From JAYPWI01 sp038135065 (GTDB lineage: Bacteria > Actinomycetota > Acidimicrobiia > Acidimicrobiales > Poriferisodalaceae): 64,000 nucleotides of DNA. Each line of letters begins with the position of its first letter. Position 1 is the first letter of the stretch. Position numbers and translations under genes: made by a program. Shown here piece after piece: positions 17,360 to 26,062 of this stretch. The notes beneath the pieces are model-generated. The model was not told where the DNA came from, did no database searches, and was given only the letters and a program-made list of their open reading frames with translations. The stretch covers positions 62,001-126,000 of the forward strand of contig JAYPWI010000004.1 in NCBI GenBank assembly GCA_038135065.1, given 5' to 3'.

Positions 17360-19318
17360 TCAGATCACTCGATCGGAACCACCGTCGACCGGGATCTGTA
17401 CACCGGTGACCACCCGGTACGAGGGGCCGCACAGGTCGACGGTCAGTCTGGCGACGTCGGCACTGGTCACCGGTCGTGACAGCAGGTTCCTGCGTCGGTA
17501 TTCCTCGGCGCTCATGCCGTAGGAGGCGGCTCGCTGTTCGATCAGGTCGTCGCTCCACAGCCCCGTGTCGAACACGCCGTCCGGATGGACGGTGTTCACC
17601 ACGATGCCGTCACTGGCCCATTCCAGGGCGGCCACCCGGCCCAACTGGGTCATGGCGGCCTTGGATGCCGAGTACGCGGCTGCTCCCTGACCCGGAGCGG
17701 GAACGTTCTTCGAGCCGATGAGCACCACACGACCACCCCGTGGGGCGAGGCACAGGAACGGATGCACGGCTCGCAGCACGGTGGTGACCCCGTCGAGGTT
17801 GATGCGCATGGTGCGCGCCCACTCGTCGAGGTCGAGGTCGGCGATCGGTGCCGACGCGCCGAAGATGCCTGCCGCGGCGACCACCATGTCCAAGCCGCCG
17901 AAACGCTCGACTGCGGCGGCCACGGCGTTGTGGACCGCGTCGGGGTCGGTGACGTCAGCCTCGAGCCCCAACCATGACGAGCCCCCGAAAGCGTCGGCGA
18001 CGGACGGATCGAGGTCGACCCCGACCACGGCTGCGCCCTGGGCGAGGAGGGCGGCGGCGCAGGCTCGCCCGATGCCTGAGGCCGCACCGGTCACCAGCGC
18101 CACCTCCCCGGACATGGCGGGGGGCGCGCCACCGAGCCGCAGCTTTGCCTGTTCGAGTTCCCAGTACTCGACCTCGAAGAGGTCACGCTCGTCGAGCGCC
18201 GTGAACCCACCGAGCCCGTCGGCGGCTTCGATCACATCGATGGTGTGGTGGTAGATGTCGGCTGCGATCTGAGCATCGGCGGCCCGTCGACCGACGGTCA
18301 GCATGCCGAACTCGGGGTCGAGGATGACCCTCGGTGCCGGGTCCAGCATCTGTAGTTCCGCTGCGCCAGCGTTGCGGTCGAAGTACTCGGTGTAGTTCCG
18401 GGCGTACTCTTCGACGTCGGTACCCAGCATGGGAAGCCGCTTGGTCCTGATGATGTGATCGGGGGTGGCGTTTCCCTGTTGGCTGATGGTGTGCAGATCG
18501 GGCCGGACGACGAAGCGGCGCACCCGCTCGTCGGTGTGGCGGGCCATCACCATGGGGTGGCCCGAGCAGGCGCACAGTCCGTGGCGGAGACGGGCGAGGG
18601 CGACGGGGTCGACCTCGGGGAGGGGTGGGCCCGGCGCGATGTCGGCCTGGTAGGTGGCCAGGTGGGATTCTGCCTGGGTAATGACGTCGATCATCCCCTG
18701 GTAGGCCTCGCGCGTCGTCGCCCCGAACGTGAAGACGCCGTGGTTCAAGAGCACCATCGAGGTCGTCCGTGGCCCCGCCTGCTCGGCCCAGCACTCGGCG
18801 GCCACCCGGGCCAGGTCGAAGCCCGGCATGACATAGGGGACCACGACCGTGCTCTCGCCCCACAGCGAGCGAACGAGGGCATCACCGTCGGGGGTGTTGG
18901 TGAGGGCCAGGATGGCGTCCGCGTGGCTGTGCTGGACGGCGGCAAAGGGCAGTGTGGCGTGGAGGATGGACTCGACCGAGGGAGTCGGGGCAGCTGCATC
19001 GAGGAGGTTGCAGCGCAGTTGATTCACCATCTCGGCATCGCTGAGTGATGCCAGCTCGGCCAGGCGGGCCACCGCGTCGAGACGCAGCGGCGCGAACCCT
19101 GCCGCTTCGATGGTGGCCAGATCCCAGCCGCTGCCTTTGACGTACAGAACATCGAGTTCGTCGCCGTGTACGTCCCGCTCACGGATCTTCACCGAGGTGT
19201 TGCCTCCACCGTGCAGCACCAGGCGGGGATCGCTCCCCAAGAGGCGGGATCCGTAGACGCATTCGTCCAGCGGGCCGACGAAGCCGGCTGCCTCGTCCTC
19301 GGACCAGCGGTTCTCCAT
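17360..19318 (-). CDS. Bifunctional class II aldolase / short-chain dehydrogenase
   Basis: A 652-residue fusion. Residues ~1-400 are a class II aldolase with the substrate loop LHGGGNTSVK and zinc ligands HSHADA and LLNHGVFTFG. The C-terminal ~240 residues are a full SDR with TGAASGIG, catalytic Ser in IGSKN and YSASK. The known fused relatives couple rhamnulose-1-phosphate cleavage to lactaldehyde oxidation (RhaEW type). No rhamnose genes are here; instead the start overlaps the mtnA stop by one base (TGATG). I infer cleavage of methylthio- or 5-deoxy-ribulose-1-phosphate to DHAP plus an aldehyde, which the SDR domain then oxidises or reduces. The frame continues open upstream of this ATG, but into mtnA. 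Confidence 0.85.
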   Translation of the reverse strand: MENRWSEDEAAGFVGPLDECVYGSRLLGSDPRLVLHGGGNTSVKIRERDVHGDELDVLYVKGSGWDLATIEAAGFAPLRLDAVARLAELASLSDAEMVNQLRCNLLDAAAPTPSVESILHATLPFAAVQHSHADAILALTNTPDGDALVRSLWGESTVVVPYVMPGFDLARVAAECWAEQAGPRTTSMVLLNHGVFTFGATTREAYQGMIDVITQAESHLATYQADIAPGPPLPEVDPVALARLRHGLCACSGHPMVMARHTDERVRRFVVRPDLHTISQQGNATPDHIIRTKRLPMLGTDVEEYARNYTEYFDRNAGAAELQMLDPAPRVILDPEFGMLTVGRRAADAQIAADIYHHTIDVIEAADGLGGFTALDERDLFEVEYWELEQAKLRLGGAPPAMSGEVALVTGAASGIGRACAAALLAQGAAVVGVDLDPSVADAFGGSSWLGLEADVTDPDAVHNAVAAAVERFGGLDMVVAAAGIFGASAPIADLDLDEWARTMRINLDGVTTVLRAVHPFLCLAPRGGRVVLIGSKNVPAPGQGAAAYSASKAAMTQLGRVAALEWASDGIVVNTVHPDGVFDTGLWSDDLIEQRAASYGMSAEEYRRRNLLSRPVTSADVARLTVDLCGPSYRVVTGVQIPVDGGSDRVI

Positions 19319-20376
19319 CAGGGACCCTCCTTGGGGGCCATCGCAGCGGCGATGGAGTCGGTGTAGGGCGGGTACAGCACCCCGGCGTCGGTGATGATCG
19401 CCGTCACCAGGTGATGAGGGGTGACATCGAAGGCCGGGTTGGTGGCGCCGACTCCTTCGGGGGTGAGTCGTTCGGCCCGGACTCGGTGAACCTCGTCGGG
19501 GTCTCGTTGCTCGATGGTGATGAGGGCACCATCGTCGAGGCTCGGGTCGATGGTGGACGTGGGGGCCGCCACGTAGAACGGGATGCCGGCTGCCTGGCAG
19601 GCCAGTGCGTGGGACAGGGTGCCGATCTTGTTGGCGACGTCGCCGTTGGCTGTGATCCGGTCCGCGCCGACGATGACCGCGTCGAGGCCGCCACCCAGGA
19701 TCAGGGAGGCCATGGCGCCGTCGGCGACCACCGTCACATCGATGCCGGCGTCCGAGAGCTCCCAGGCCGTCAATCGCGCTCCCTGCAGCAGGGGACGGGT
19801 CTCGGATGCGAAGGCGTGGATCTCGTCTCCGGCCGCCGCCTTTGCGTAGATGGGCGCCAAGGCTGTGCCGATACCGGCAGTGGCCAGCCTTCCGGCGTTG
19901 CAATGGGTACCCACCCTCGTCTTGCCCGCTAGGAGGTCACGGCCCAAGCGGCCGATCTCTGCACAGGCCGCCTCGTCCTCGGCGGCCACTGCGGCCGCTA
20001 CGTCGAGGAGGGCCGAGCGGAGATCGCTCACGGTGACGGGCGCCGTCGCTACGGCAGTATCGATGACTCGATCGACTGCCCAGCGCAGGTTGACCGCAGT
20101 CGGTCGGGCGTCTCCGATGGAATGTCGCAGCTCCCCGAGACGGGTCACCGCAGCGTCGATCGTTGCCGGCTGGGATTCGTCGAGCGCCACGACCAGGGCA
20201 TAGGCCCCGAACGTCCCCAAGGCAGGGGCGCCTCGGATGGCCAGGCGGGCAATGGCGTCGATCGCGCCGGCCTCGGTGTCGATCTCGAGGATGCGCACCT
20301 GCTGGGGGAGCAGCGTCTGGTCGATGATGCGCAGGTGTCGGCCCGTCCATTCGAGGGCGGGAGTGGGGGTGGTCAT
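19318..20376 (-). CDS. mtnA: S-methyl-5-thioribose-1-phosphate isomerase
   Basis: A 352-residue MtnA of the eIF2B-like fold. It carries the catalytic Cys in THCNAG, the catalytic Asp in VGADRITANGDVANKIG, and the N-terminal RGAPA motif. It isomerises 5-methylthioribose-1-phosphate to 5-methylthioribulose-1-phosphate, and 5-deoxyribose-1-phosphate is also accepted in some lineages. It lies four bases after upp and overlaps the aldolase/SDR fusion, so the three are probably co-transcribed. No mtnB, mtnC or mtnD of the classic methionine salvage pathway are in the window. Confidence 0.93.
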   Translation of the reverse strand: MTTPTPALEWTGRHLRIIDQTLLPQQVRILEIDTEAGAIDAIARLAIRGAPALGTFGAYALVVALDESQPATIDAAVTRLGELRHSIGDARPTAVNLRWAVDRVIDTAVATAPVTVSDLRSALLDVAAAVAAEDEAACAEIGRLGRDLLAGKTRVGTHCNAGRLATAGIGTALAPIYAKAAAGDEIHAFASETRPLLQGARLTAWELSDAGIDVTVVADGAMASLILGGGLDAVIVGADRITANGDVANKIGTLSHALACQAAGIPFYVAAPTSTIDPSLDDGALITIEQRDPDEVHRVRAERLTPEGVGATNPAFDVTPHHLVTAIITDAGVLYPPYTDSIAAAMAPKEGP

Positions 20377-20380
20377 GTCG

Positions 20381-21037
20381 TCATCCTGTTCCGTAGAGGC
20401 GATCGCCAGCGTCGCCGAGACCGGGAACGATGTAGCCGACGTCGTTCAGGTGGCTGTCGATGGCCGCGGTGACGATGCGGACGTCGGGGTGGTGGGCGTG
20501 GAGTTCGGCGATGCCTTCGGGGGCTGCGACCAGGCACATGAAGACCACCCCGGCCGGTCCTTGGGCCGCGACCAGGTCGAGGGCGGCGACCGCGCTGTGG
20601 CCCGTGGCCAGCATGGGATCGGTGACCAGTACCTGGCGTCCGGCCAGGACGGGGAGGCGGACCACGTACTCGTGGGGGGTGAGGGTGGCTTCGTCCCGGT
20701 ACATCCCGATGAACCCGACATCGGCGTCGTGCATGACCCGCAGGACACCGTCGAGGAGGCCGTTGCCCGCGCGCAGGATCGAGACGAGGACGGGTAGCCC
20801 ACCTTCGAGAACGGATCCCTCCGTCGTGGTGAGGGGGGTGGTCACCTCGGTCTGCACGGAGGGGAGATGTGAGGTGGCTGCCGGGGTCAGCAGGGTCCCG
20901 ATGTCGTTGATGAGGGTGCGGAATTCTCCCGTCGTGGTTCGGTGGTCGCGCAGTCGGGTCAGCTTGTCGGCGATGAGCGGGTGGCCGACCTCGATCACCT
21001 GGCCGGGGCCGGTGTCGGCTGGTGCTGGCTCGGTCAT
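20381..21037 (-). CDS. upp: Uracil phosphoribosyltransferase
   Basis: A 218-residue phosphoribosyltransferase. The PRPP-binding loop VLVTDPMLATGHS and the uracil-binding C-terminus (IDSHLNDVGYIVPGLGDAGDRLYGT) are clear. It converts uracil plus PRPP to UMP in the cytoplasm. It is the first gene of the minus arm of the salvage island and is divergent from psuG, whose product releases uracil, giving a simple shared logic. A TAGGGT box sits exactly six bases before the ATG, pointing to a leaderless transcript. Confidence 0.93.
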   Translation of the reverse strand: MTEPAPADTGPGQVIEVGHPLIADKLTRLRDHRTTTGEFRTLINDIGTLLTPAATSHLPSVQTEVTTPLTTTEGSVLEGGLPVLVSILRAGNGLLDGVLRVMHDADVGFIGMYRDEATLTPHEYVVRLPVLAGRQVLVTDPMLATGHSAVAALDLVAAQGPAGVVFMCLVAAPEGIAELHAHHPDVRIVTAAIDSHLNDVGYIVPGLGDAGDRLYGTG

Positions 21038-21043
21038 GGCATC

Positions 21044-21049
21044 ACCCTA
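21044..21049 (-). promoter_or_regulatory. -10 box of a probable leaderless promoter for upp
   Basis: TAGGGT on the minus strand is six bases before the ATG at 21037, the spacing expected when transcription begins on the start codon. Confidence 0.45.
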
Positions 21050-21120
21050 GGTCCGAGCGGACCGACCGCCACCTCGGTAATGGCCACCGCTGGTCGGTCA
21101 GATGCCATGCTGATGGTCCT

Positions 21121-22038
21121 GTGAACGGCATCGACATCCACATCGGGTCTGAGGTTGCCGCTGCCCTCGCCTCCCACCGTCCAGTGGTAGCTCTCGAGAG
21201 CACGATTTTCAGCACCCTGGGACTACCGACACCACACAATGCCGAGGCGCTGGCTCGGTGCGAGACGGCGGTGAGGGCCGGCGGCGCTGTTCCTGCGCTG
21301 ACCGCCGTGATCGATGGCCGAGCGAGGATCGGTCTGGAGGCCAGAGAGATCGAGCAGGTGCTCGAGGCCACGGTGAAGGTTGCCGAGCGTGATCTCGGCG
21401 TGGCGGTGGCCAGCGGCACGGTGACGGGGGTGACGACGGTGTCGGCCGCCGTGACCCTTGCCGCCGCAGCGGGGATCGACGTGTTCGCGACCGGAGGGAT
21501 CGGGGGTGTGCACCGCGGGAGCGAGGTGACCGGTGATGTCTCGGCCGATCTCGGAGCGATTGCCCGGCATGGGGTCGTCGTGGTGTCCGCCGGGGCGAAG
21601 GCCTTCCTCGACCTGGGTCGAACCCTCGAATACCTCGAGACCCTGTCGGTGCCCGTCGTGGGATGGCGGACGGACCGCTTTCCTGCCTTCTACGTTCGCG
21701 ACTCCGGGTTCGCTGTGCCCCATCGGGTGGAAGGGGCCGCCCAGGTGGCAGCCATTCACCGGGCACGGGTCGCGCTGGGTGGTGGTGGGCTGTTGCTGAC
21801 CGTGCCCATTCCCGCCGCTGCGGAACTCGATCCGGATCGCCTCGAGGCTGCCCTGGCTGAGGGATTGGCCGAGGTGTCGCGCCGAGGACTTCGCGGACCC
21901 GAGGTGACCCCCGTGGTCCTCGCAGCCATCGGCGGGGCGACCGATGGGGACAGCGTGCCGGCCAATCTGGCCCTGGCCGAGGAGAATGCCCGGGTGGCGG
22001 CCGAAGTGGCAGTCGCTCTCGCTGGGGACCGGGGGTGA
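21121..22038 (+). CDS. psuG: Pseudouridine-5'-phosphate glycosidase
   Basis: A 305-residue PsuG/indigoidine synthase A-type enzyme. Motifs seen are PVVALESTIFSTLGLPTPHN at the N-terminus (catalytic Glu), VASGTVTGVTTVSAAVTLA, ATGGIGGVHRG, and SAGAKAFLDLGRTLEYLET with the active-site Lys. It splits pseudouridine-5'-phosphate into uracil and ribose-5-phosphate. No psuK kinase is in the window. The GTG at 21121 was taken as start because it immediately precedes the conserved N-terminus; earlier in-frame codons would run into the upp promoter. Its stop overlaps the TSUP start (GTGA). Confidence 0.9.
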   Translation: MNGIDIHIGSEVAAALASHRPVVALESTIFSTLGLPTPHNAEALARCETAVRAGGAVPALTAVIDGRARIGLEAREIEQVLEATVKVAERDLGVAVASGTVTGVTTVSAAVTLAAAAGIDVFATGGIGGVHRGSEVTGDVSADLGAIARHGVVVVSAGAKAFLDLGRTLEYLETLSVPVVGWRTDRFPAFYVRDSGFAVPHRVEGAAQVAAIHRARVALGGGGLLLTVPIPAAAELDPDRLEAALAEGLAEVSRRGLRGPEVTPVVLAAIGGATDGDSVPANLALAEENARVAAEVAVALAGDRG

Positions 22039-22772
22039 CCGGAGCCGATCTGCTGGTCGTGTTCCTCGCTGTGGGGGTTGGGGCAACGGTCAAGGGAGTG
22101 ACCGGTATCGGGCTTCCCCTGACCGCAGTGCCGCTGATGACCCTGGCGATCGGGGCCGAGGACGCTGTTGTGTCCATGGCTGTGCCCAATCTGGTGTCCA
22201 ACGTGGGGATCCTGGTCGGTACCCGCTCTTCCAGGGGAGAGGCCCGGGGACTGGCCCGCTTCGTGGTGGTGGGGATGGCGGCTGCCGTGGGCGGGGCCTG
22301 GATCCTGACGTCGGTTCCCGAACGATGGCTCATGTGGGCTCTGGCCGCGATCGTGGTGTGCTTCCTGGTGTGGCGTCTGCGGGCTCGTGATCCCTACTGG
22401 AGTCCCGCAGTGCGGCGGCGGGGCTGGGCCCCGGTGGCCGCCCTGGCCGGGGTGGCCCAGGGTTCCATCGGGATCTCGGGTCCTATCGTGGCCCCCTGGC
22501 TCCAGGGCCACGGCTACCGGCGGGAAACGTTCATGTTCGCCACCGCCTTCGTGTTTCTCATGACGGGGATCGCTCAGGTCACCGGGCTGAGCCTGGCGGG
22601 GGTGTGGAACACCGATCGGGTAGCTGGGGCTGCAGTGGCTGGGGCAGCTGTGGCCCTGTGGCAACCCTTGGCCTTTCGCTATGGGCGCCGCCTCGACCAG
22701 CAGGGCTTCGAACGGATGGTTACCGCAGTGCTGTGGGTGGCTGCGATCAGCCTCGTGGTCCGAGCGGGGTGA
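22035..22772 (+). CDS. TSUP-family membrane permease (TauE/SafE)
   Basis: A 245-residue membrane protein with about seven hydrophobic helices and the family's internal duplication (GVGATVKGVTGIGLPLTAVPLM near the N-terminus, GVAQGSIGISGPIVAPWL in the second half). Family members export or import sulfite, sulfonates or other anions. A sulfur-linked substrate would fit the neighbouring methylthioribose genes, but this is only suggestive. It overlaps psuG by four bases. Confidence 0.8.
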   Translation: MTGADLLVVFLAVGVGATVKGVTGIGLPLTAVPLMTLAIGAEDAVVSMAVPNLVSNVGILVGTRSSRGEARGLARFVVVGMAAAVGGAWILTSVPERWLMWALAAIVVCFLVWRLRARDPYWSPAVRRRGWAPVAALAGVAQGSIGISGPIVAPWLQGHGYRRETFMFATAFVFLMTGIAQVTGLSLAGVWNTDRVAGAAVAGAAVALWQPLAFRYGRRLDQQGFERMVTAVLWVAAISLVVRAG

Positions 22773-22780
22773 CGCCCACC

Positions 22781-22833
22781 GAGGCCGGTCCTAGTGAGGC
22801 CGGTCCCAGTGAGGCCGGTCCCAGTGAGGCCGA
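22781..22833 (+). repeat. 15-bp tandem repeat, about 3.5 copies
   Basis: The unit GAGGCCGGTCCCAGT occurs at 22796 and 22811, with a one-base variant at 22781 and a partial copy at 22826-22833. It lies between the TSUP permease stop and the menE start, so it is outside coding sequence. Unit length is a multiple of three but no frame through it extends usefully. Confidence 0.85.
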
Positions 22834-22845
22834 TATGGTCGTCCC

Positions 22846-23949
22846 GTGCCGAGACTCGTTGCCTGTCTGCTCCCCGGCGGGGACCGCTTCGTCGAGGAGT
22901 TGCGCCGGGTCTGGGACGACGGTGATGCCCTGCTGCCCGTCGATCGACGACTGCCCCACGCCAGCCAGGTCGCCCTGATCGAGCGCATGGGGGCGGAGGT
23001 CGTCGTCGACGAGGATGGCGATCGCACCGTCGGTGTCGGTTGGCCGGTGGAGCCTGGTGACGCCCTGGTGATGGCGACCAGCGGATCGACCGGGGACCCC
23101 AAGGGGGTGGTGCTCACCCACGATGCGGTCGCGGCCAATGCCCGTGCGACCAGCGCCTATCTCGAGGTCGACCCGGAGCGGGACCGCTGGCTGTCCTGCC
23201 TCCCTCTTGCTCATGTGGGCGGCTTGTCCGTGGTGTTCAGGGCCTTGCTGACGGGCACGCCCGTAGTGGTGCACGACGGGTTCGAGGCGGGGCGTGTCGA
23301 GGAGGCAGCCCGCCGAGGAGCCACCCTCGCCTCGTTCGTTCCCACCGCGATGGCACGCATCGATGCCGGGCTGTTCCGGCGCATCCTGGTCGGCGGCTCT
23401 GCGATCCCCGACGACCGCCCCGACAACGCCGTCATCACCTACGGGATGACCGAGACGGGCAGTGGGGTGGTCTACGACCGGCGACCACTCGAGGGAGTGG
23501 AGATCAGGATCGTCGACGGCGAGGTCCAGCTGCGGTGCCCCATGCTGTTGCGCTGCTATCGCGATGGCACCGACCCCCGTCTGGAGGGGGGCTGGTACCC
23601 GACTGGGGACGCGGGCGCGTTCGAGGGCGGTGAACTCTCGGTCTTCGGTCGCCGGGGCGACATGATCATCAGTGGCGGGGAGAACGTCTGGCCGGTCGCC
23701 GTCGAGCGGGCTCTCGAGGGGCTGGACGGGGTGGATGCGTTGGCGGTGGTGGGCCGACCCGACCCCGAGTGGGGCGAGGTCGTCACCCTGATCGTGGTGC
23801 CCACGGTGCCTGATCGTCCGCCTTCGTTGGCCGAGGCACGAGAGCTGGTCCGGGAGCGACTGGCCTCGTACTGCGCGCCGCGGGCCATCGAGGTGGTTGA
23901 TCGATTGCCGACAACGGCTCTGGGCAAGGTCCAACGCCACCTGCTGTAG
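22846..23949 (+). CDS. menE: o-Succinylbenzoate-CoA ligase
   Basis: A 367-residue acyl-adenylate-forming enzyme. It has the AMP motif TSGSTGDPKGVVLTH, the YGMTETGSG core motif, the hinge GRRGDMIISGGENVWP and the catalytic lysine near PTTALGKVQRHL. The short length is like that of mycobacterial MenE rather than the ~480 residues of other bacteria. It activates o-succinylbenzoate to its CoA ester in menaquinone synthesis. The ligase function is supported by convergent menC four bases away and menH/menD/menF beyond. The GTG at 22846 follows the tandem repeat directly. Confidence 0.87.
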   Translation: MPRLVACLLPGGDRFVEELRRVWDDGDALLPVDRRLPHASQVALIERMGAEVVVDEDGDRTVGVGWPVEPGDALVMATSGSTGDPKGVVLTHDAVAANARATSAYLEVDPERDRWLSCLPLAHVGGLSVVFRALLTGTPVVVHDGFEAGRVEEAARRGATLASFVPTAMARIDAGLFRRILVGGSAIPDDRPDNAVITYGMTETGSGVVYDRRPLEGVEIRIVDGEVQLRCPMLLRCYRDGTDPRLEGGWYPTGDAGAFEGGELSVFGRRGDMIISGGENVWPVAVERALEGLDGVDALAVVGRPDPEWGEVVTLIVVPTVPDRPPSLAEARELVRERLASYCAPRAIEVVDRLPTTALGKVQRHLL

Positions 23950-23953
23950 GGGG

Positions 23954-25219
23954 TCACGGCTCCCAGCGGTGGAAGTCGATCTCGAAGGAGGATGACGGTG
24001 CGGGTTCGATGTGGTGGGTCACGTCGGGCGGGATGACCTGCCGGTCGTTGGCGGCCAGGGTGCGGTGGAGGCCCCCGATCTCCCAGTGGAATCGAACCTC
24101 GCCGGCCAGCACCCGCAGACACGCCCACCGGTCGGAGGCCACTCGGTGTCGGGCGAGCAGTCCGGTGGGGGTCTCGGCGCCGGTAATGGTCGACGTCGTT
24201 CTGACCAGGGGGGCCGTCGAGGGGAGTTCGAGCAGCCCAGGATCTGGGTGCAACGAGCCGGCGATCGGCGTGACGTCGACCGGGAGCTCGTCGTCGAAAA
24301 GGGTTGCGGTCCCGATCCCGTGAACCCCATCGGGCACCAGCGCGATGGCCAGGTCCCGGGTCGCCCGCAGGCCGATCGGGCCGTCGATGAACGATGACAC
24401 GACGATCCGTCGCCCGCGATCGAGCGCCGTGCGGATCAGGGCTGCCGTTCGGAGTGGGCCACCGAGCACGGCCGGTTTGACGACGATGGTGTCGATCCAC
24501 TCGTGGTCGAGCACATGGGTGACGGCATCGGCATCGGTCAGAGTCTCGTCAGCGCCGAGCCGTAGCCCGGTCCGGCGTGCGATCTCGGGGAAATCGGCGA
24601 GGTCGGGGGTGGGTTCCTCGACCACGTCGATATCGAGGTCGTTGACGGCTCCGAGTACCCCGATAGCGGTGTCAAGGTCCCAGCCCTGGTTTGCGTCGAG
24701 ACGGAGCAGCAGGTCACCACCGATGGCCGCCCGGGCTGCCCGGATCCGGCCGATGTCGAGGTCGGGGGTCGTGGCCCCGACCTTGAGCTTGACGGCCCGA
24801 TGCCCACCCGCCACGGCCGCTGTGCAGGCACGACTCACGTCGTCGGGGTCGGAGCCGCCGACCAGGGCCTGGACAGCCAGGGGCCTGGTGGCCGGAGGTC
24901 GGCCCCCGAGGTGCAGCGCGAGGGAACGGCCTGATCGGGCGGCCTCGAGGGTGGTCTCGGCTGTCGCCGCGGCCGCCGCCGCGCTGGGAGCCGAGCGTTC
25001 CTCGGGCCGCTCACCGGTGTCGGCCCAGCGCCGGAGCGCGGCGACTGCATCCTCGTGCGACTCGAGTCGGAAGCCCGGCAGGGGCGCCGCCTCCCCCCAC
25101 CCGGTCGAGTGGCCCTCGCTCACTGCGACCTCGGTGATGTTCCGCTCGACGATGGGGCCATGGGCCGTGACCAGGGGCACGGTCAGGGTGAGGCGGCGGT
25201 GGGCGACGGTGATGTCCAC
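23954..25219 (-). CDS. menC: o-Succinylbenzoate synthase with C-terminal DUF1971-like cupin domain
   Basis: A 421-residue protein. Residues ~1-335 are an enolase-superfamily MenC with the lysine pair VKLKVG, metal ligands LRLDANQGW, VVEEPTP and LGADETLT, and the second lysine VVKPAVLG. It dehydrates SHCHC to o-succinylbenzoate. The last ~80 residues (from about 340) are not part of MenC: they resemble the DUF1971 or TehB N-terminal cupin (TGLLARHRVASDRWACLRVL, VIPPDVTHHIEP, FEIDFHRWEP). No stop separates the two. Start is GTG. It lies 6 bases after menH in the men operon. Confidence 0.85.
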   Translation of the reverse strand: MDITVAHRRLTLTVPLVTAHGPIVERNITEVAVSEGHSTGWGEAAPLPGFRLESHEDAVAALRRWADTGERPEERSAPSAAAAAATAETTLEAARSGRSLALHLGGRPPATRPLAVQALVGGSDPDDVSRACTAAVAGGHRAVKLKVGATTPDLDIGRIRAARAAIGGDLLLRLDANQGWDLDTAIGVLGAVNDLDIDVVEEPTPDLADFPEIARRTGLRLGADETLTDADAVTHVLDHEWIDTIVVKPAVLGGPLRTAALIRTALDRGRRIVVSSFIDGPIGLRATRDLAIALVPDGVHGIGTATLFDDELPVDVTPIAGSLHPDPGLLELPSTAPLVRTTSTITGAETPTGLLARHRVASDRWACLRVLAGEVRFHWEIGGLHRTLAANDRQVIPPDVTHHIEPAPSSSFEIDFHRWEP

Positions 25220-25225
25220 GGCGAC

Positions 25226-26062
25226 TCACTCACCCTCGAGGTGGCGTCGGATGGCGGCCACCGTTGCGGTGGGCTGTTCCAGGTGGGCGGCGTGACCGGC
25301 GTCGCCGATGACCGCCATCGTCGCTGCGGGCAGGGCGCGACGCATGTCGTCGCCGATGGCCCGGAACTTCAGGTCGTGTTCCCCCACGACGATCAGGGTT
25401 GTGATGTGGAGGTCGGCCAGGTGGTCGTGGAGTGGGGTCATCGCGCCGGTGCCGAAGCCTCTGAGGCTGTTGGCGTAGCCCAGAGCGCTTCCTCGAAGTC
25501 GTTGCGCTCTGGAGTCCATCCACCCGTCGGGTCCGAGGGCTCGGGCCAGGGATGTCCACATATCCAGGGCCATCCAACGATCGACGAAGGCGTCGAGTCC
25601 GTCGGTGAGGATGGCGTCGGCCAAGGCCCGGTCGGCGATCGCCCGTTCGGTGGCTTCTTGTGCTCTGAGGCCTGGGGTGCCCCCGATCAGGACGAGGCGG
25701 TCGACCAGGTCGGGGCGGAGAGCGGCCAGGGTGAGGGCAAGCCGAGCTCCCATCGAGTAGCCGATCAGGGTGACCGGCGTGCCACCCTGATCCGGTAGTG
25801 CCGCGGCCAGCAGGGCGAGGAGGTGCTCGACCATCGCTGCGCCCTGGTAGGCGTCCTCGTTGTCGGGGGCCGACGACGCCCCGTGGCCGACCAGGTCGGG
25901 CACCACGACGGTGTACGACGAGACGAATGCTTCGGCCAGCGCGCGCATGGTGGTCCGGTCGCCGGTGAACCCGTGAAGGACCAGCAGTGCAGGCCCCTGT
26001 CCCATGACATCGGCCGAGATGGTGATGTCATCGATCTGCGCGGTGACCTCGCGCCGGCTCAT
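25226..26062 (-). CDS. menH: 2-Succinyl-6-hydroxy-2,4-cyclohexadiene-1-carboxylate synthase
   Basis: A 278-residue alpha/beta hydrolase. The oxyanion region LHGFTG, nucleophile elbow GYSMGAR (Ser103) and catalytic His in GDAGHAAHLEQP are present. The protein would eliminate pyruvate from the MenD product to give SHCHC. Hydrolases of this family are hard to assign alone, but the men operon context is decisive. The ATG at 26062 overlaps the menD stop (TGATG); a GTG three bases upstream is an alternative. Confidence 0.88.
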   Translation of the reverse strand: MSRREVTAQIDDITISADVMGQGPALLVLHGFTGDRTTMRALAEAFVSSYTVVVPDLVGHGASSAPDNEDAYQGAAMVEHLLALLAAALPDQGGTPVTLIGYSMGARLALTLAALRPDLVDRLVLIGGTPGLRAQEATERAIADRALADAILTDGLDAFVDRWMALDMWTSLARALGPDGWMDSRAQRLRGSALGYANSLRGFGTGAMTPLHDHLADLHITTLIVVGEHDLKFRAIGDDMRRALPAATMAVIGDAGHAAHLEQPTATVAAIRRHLEGE

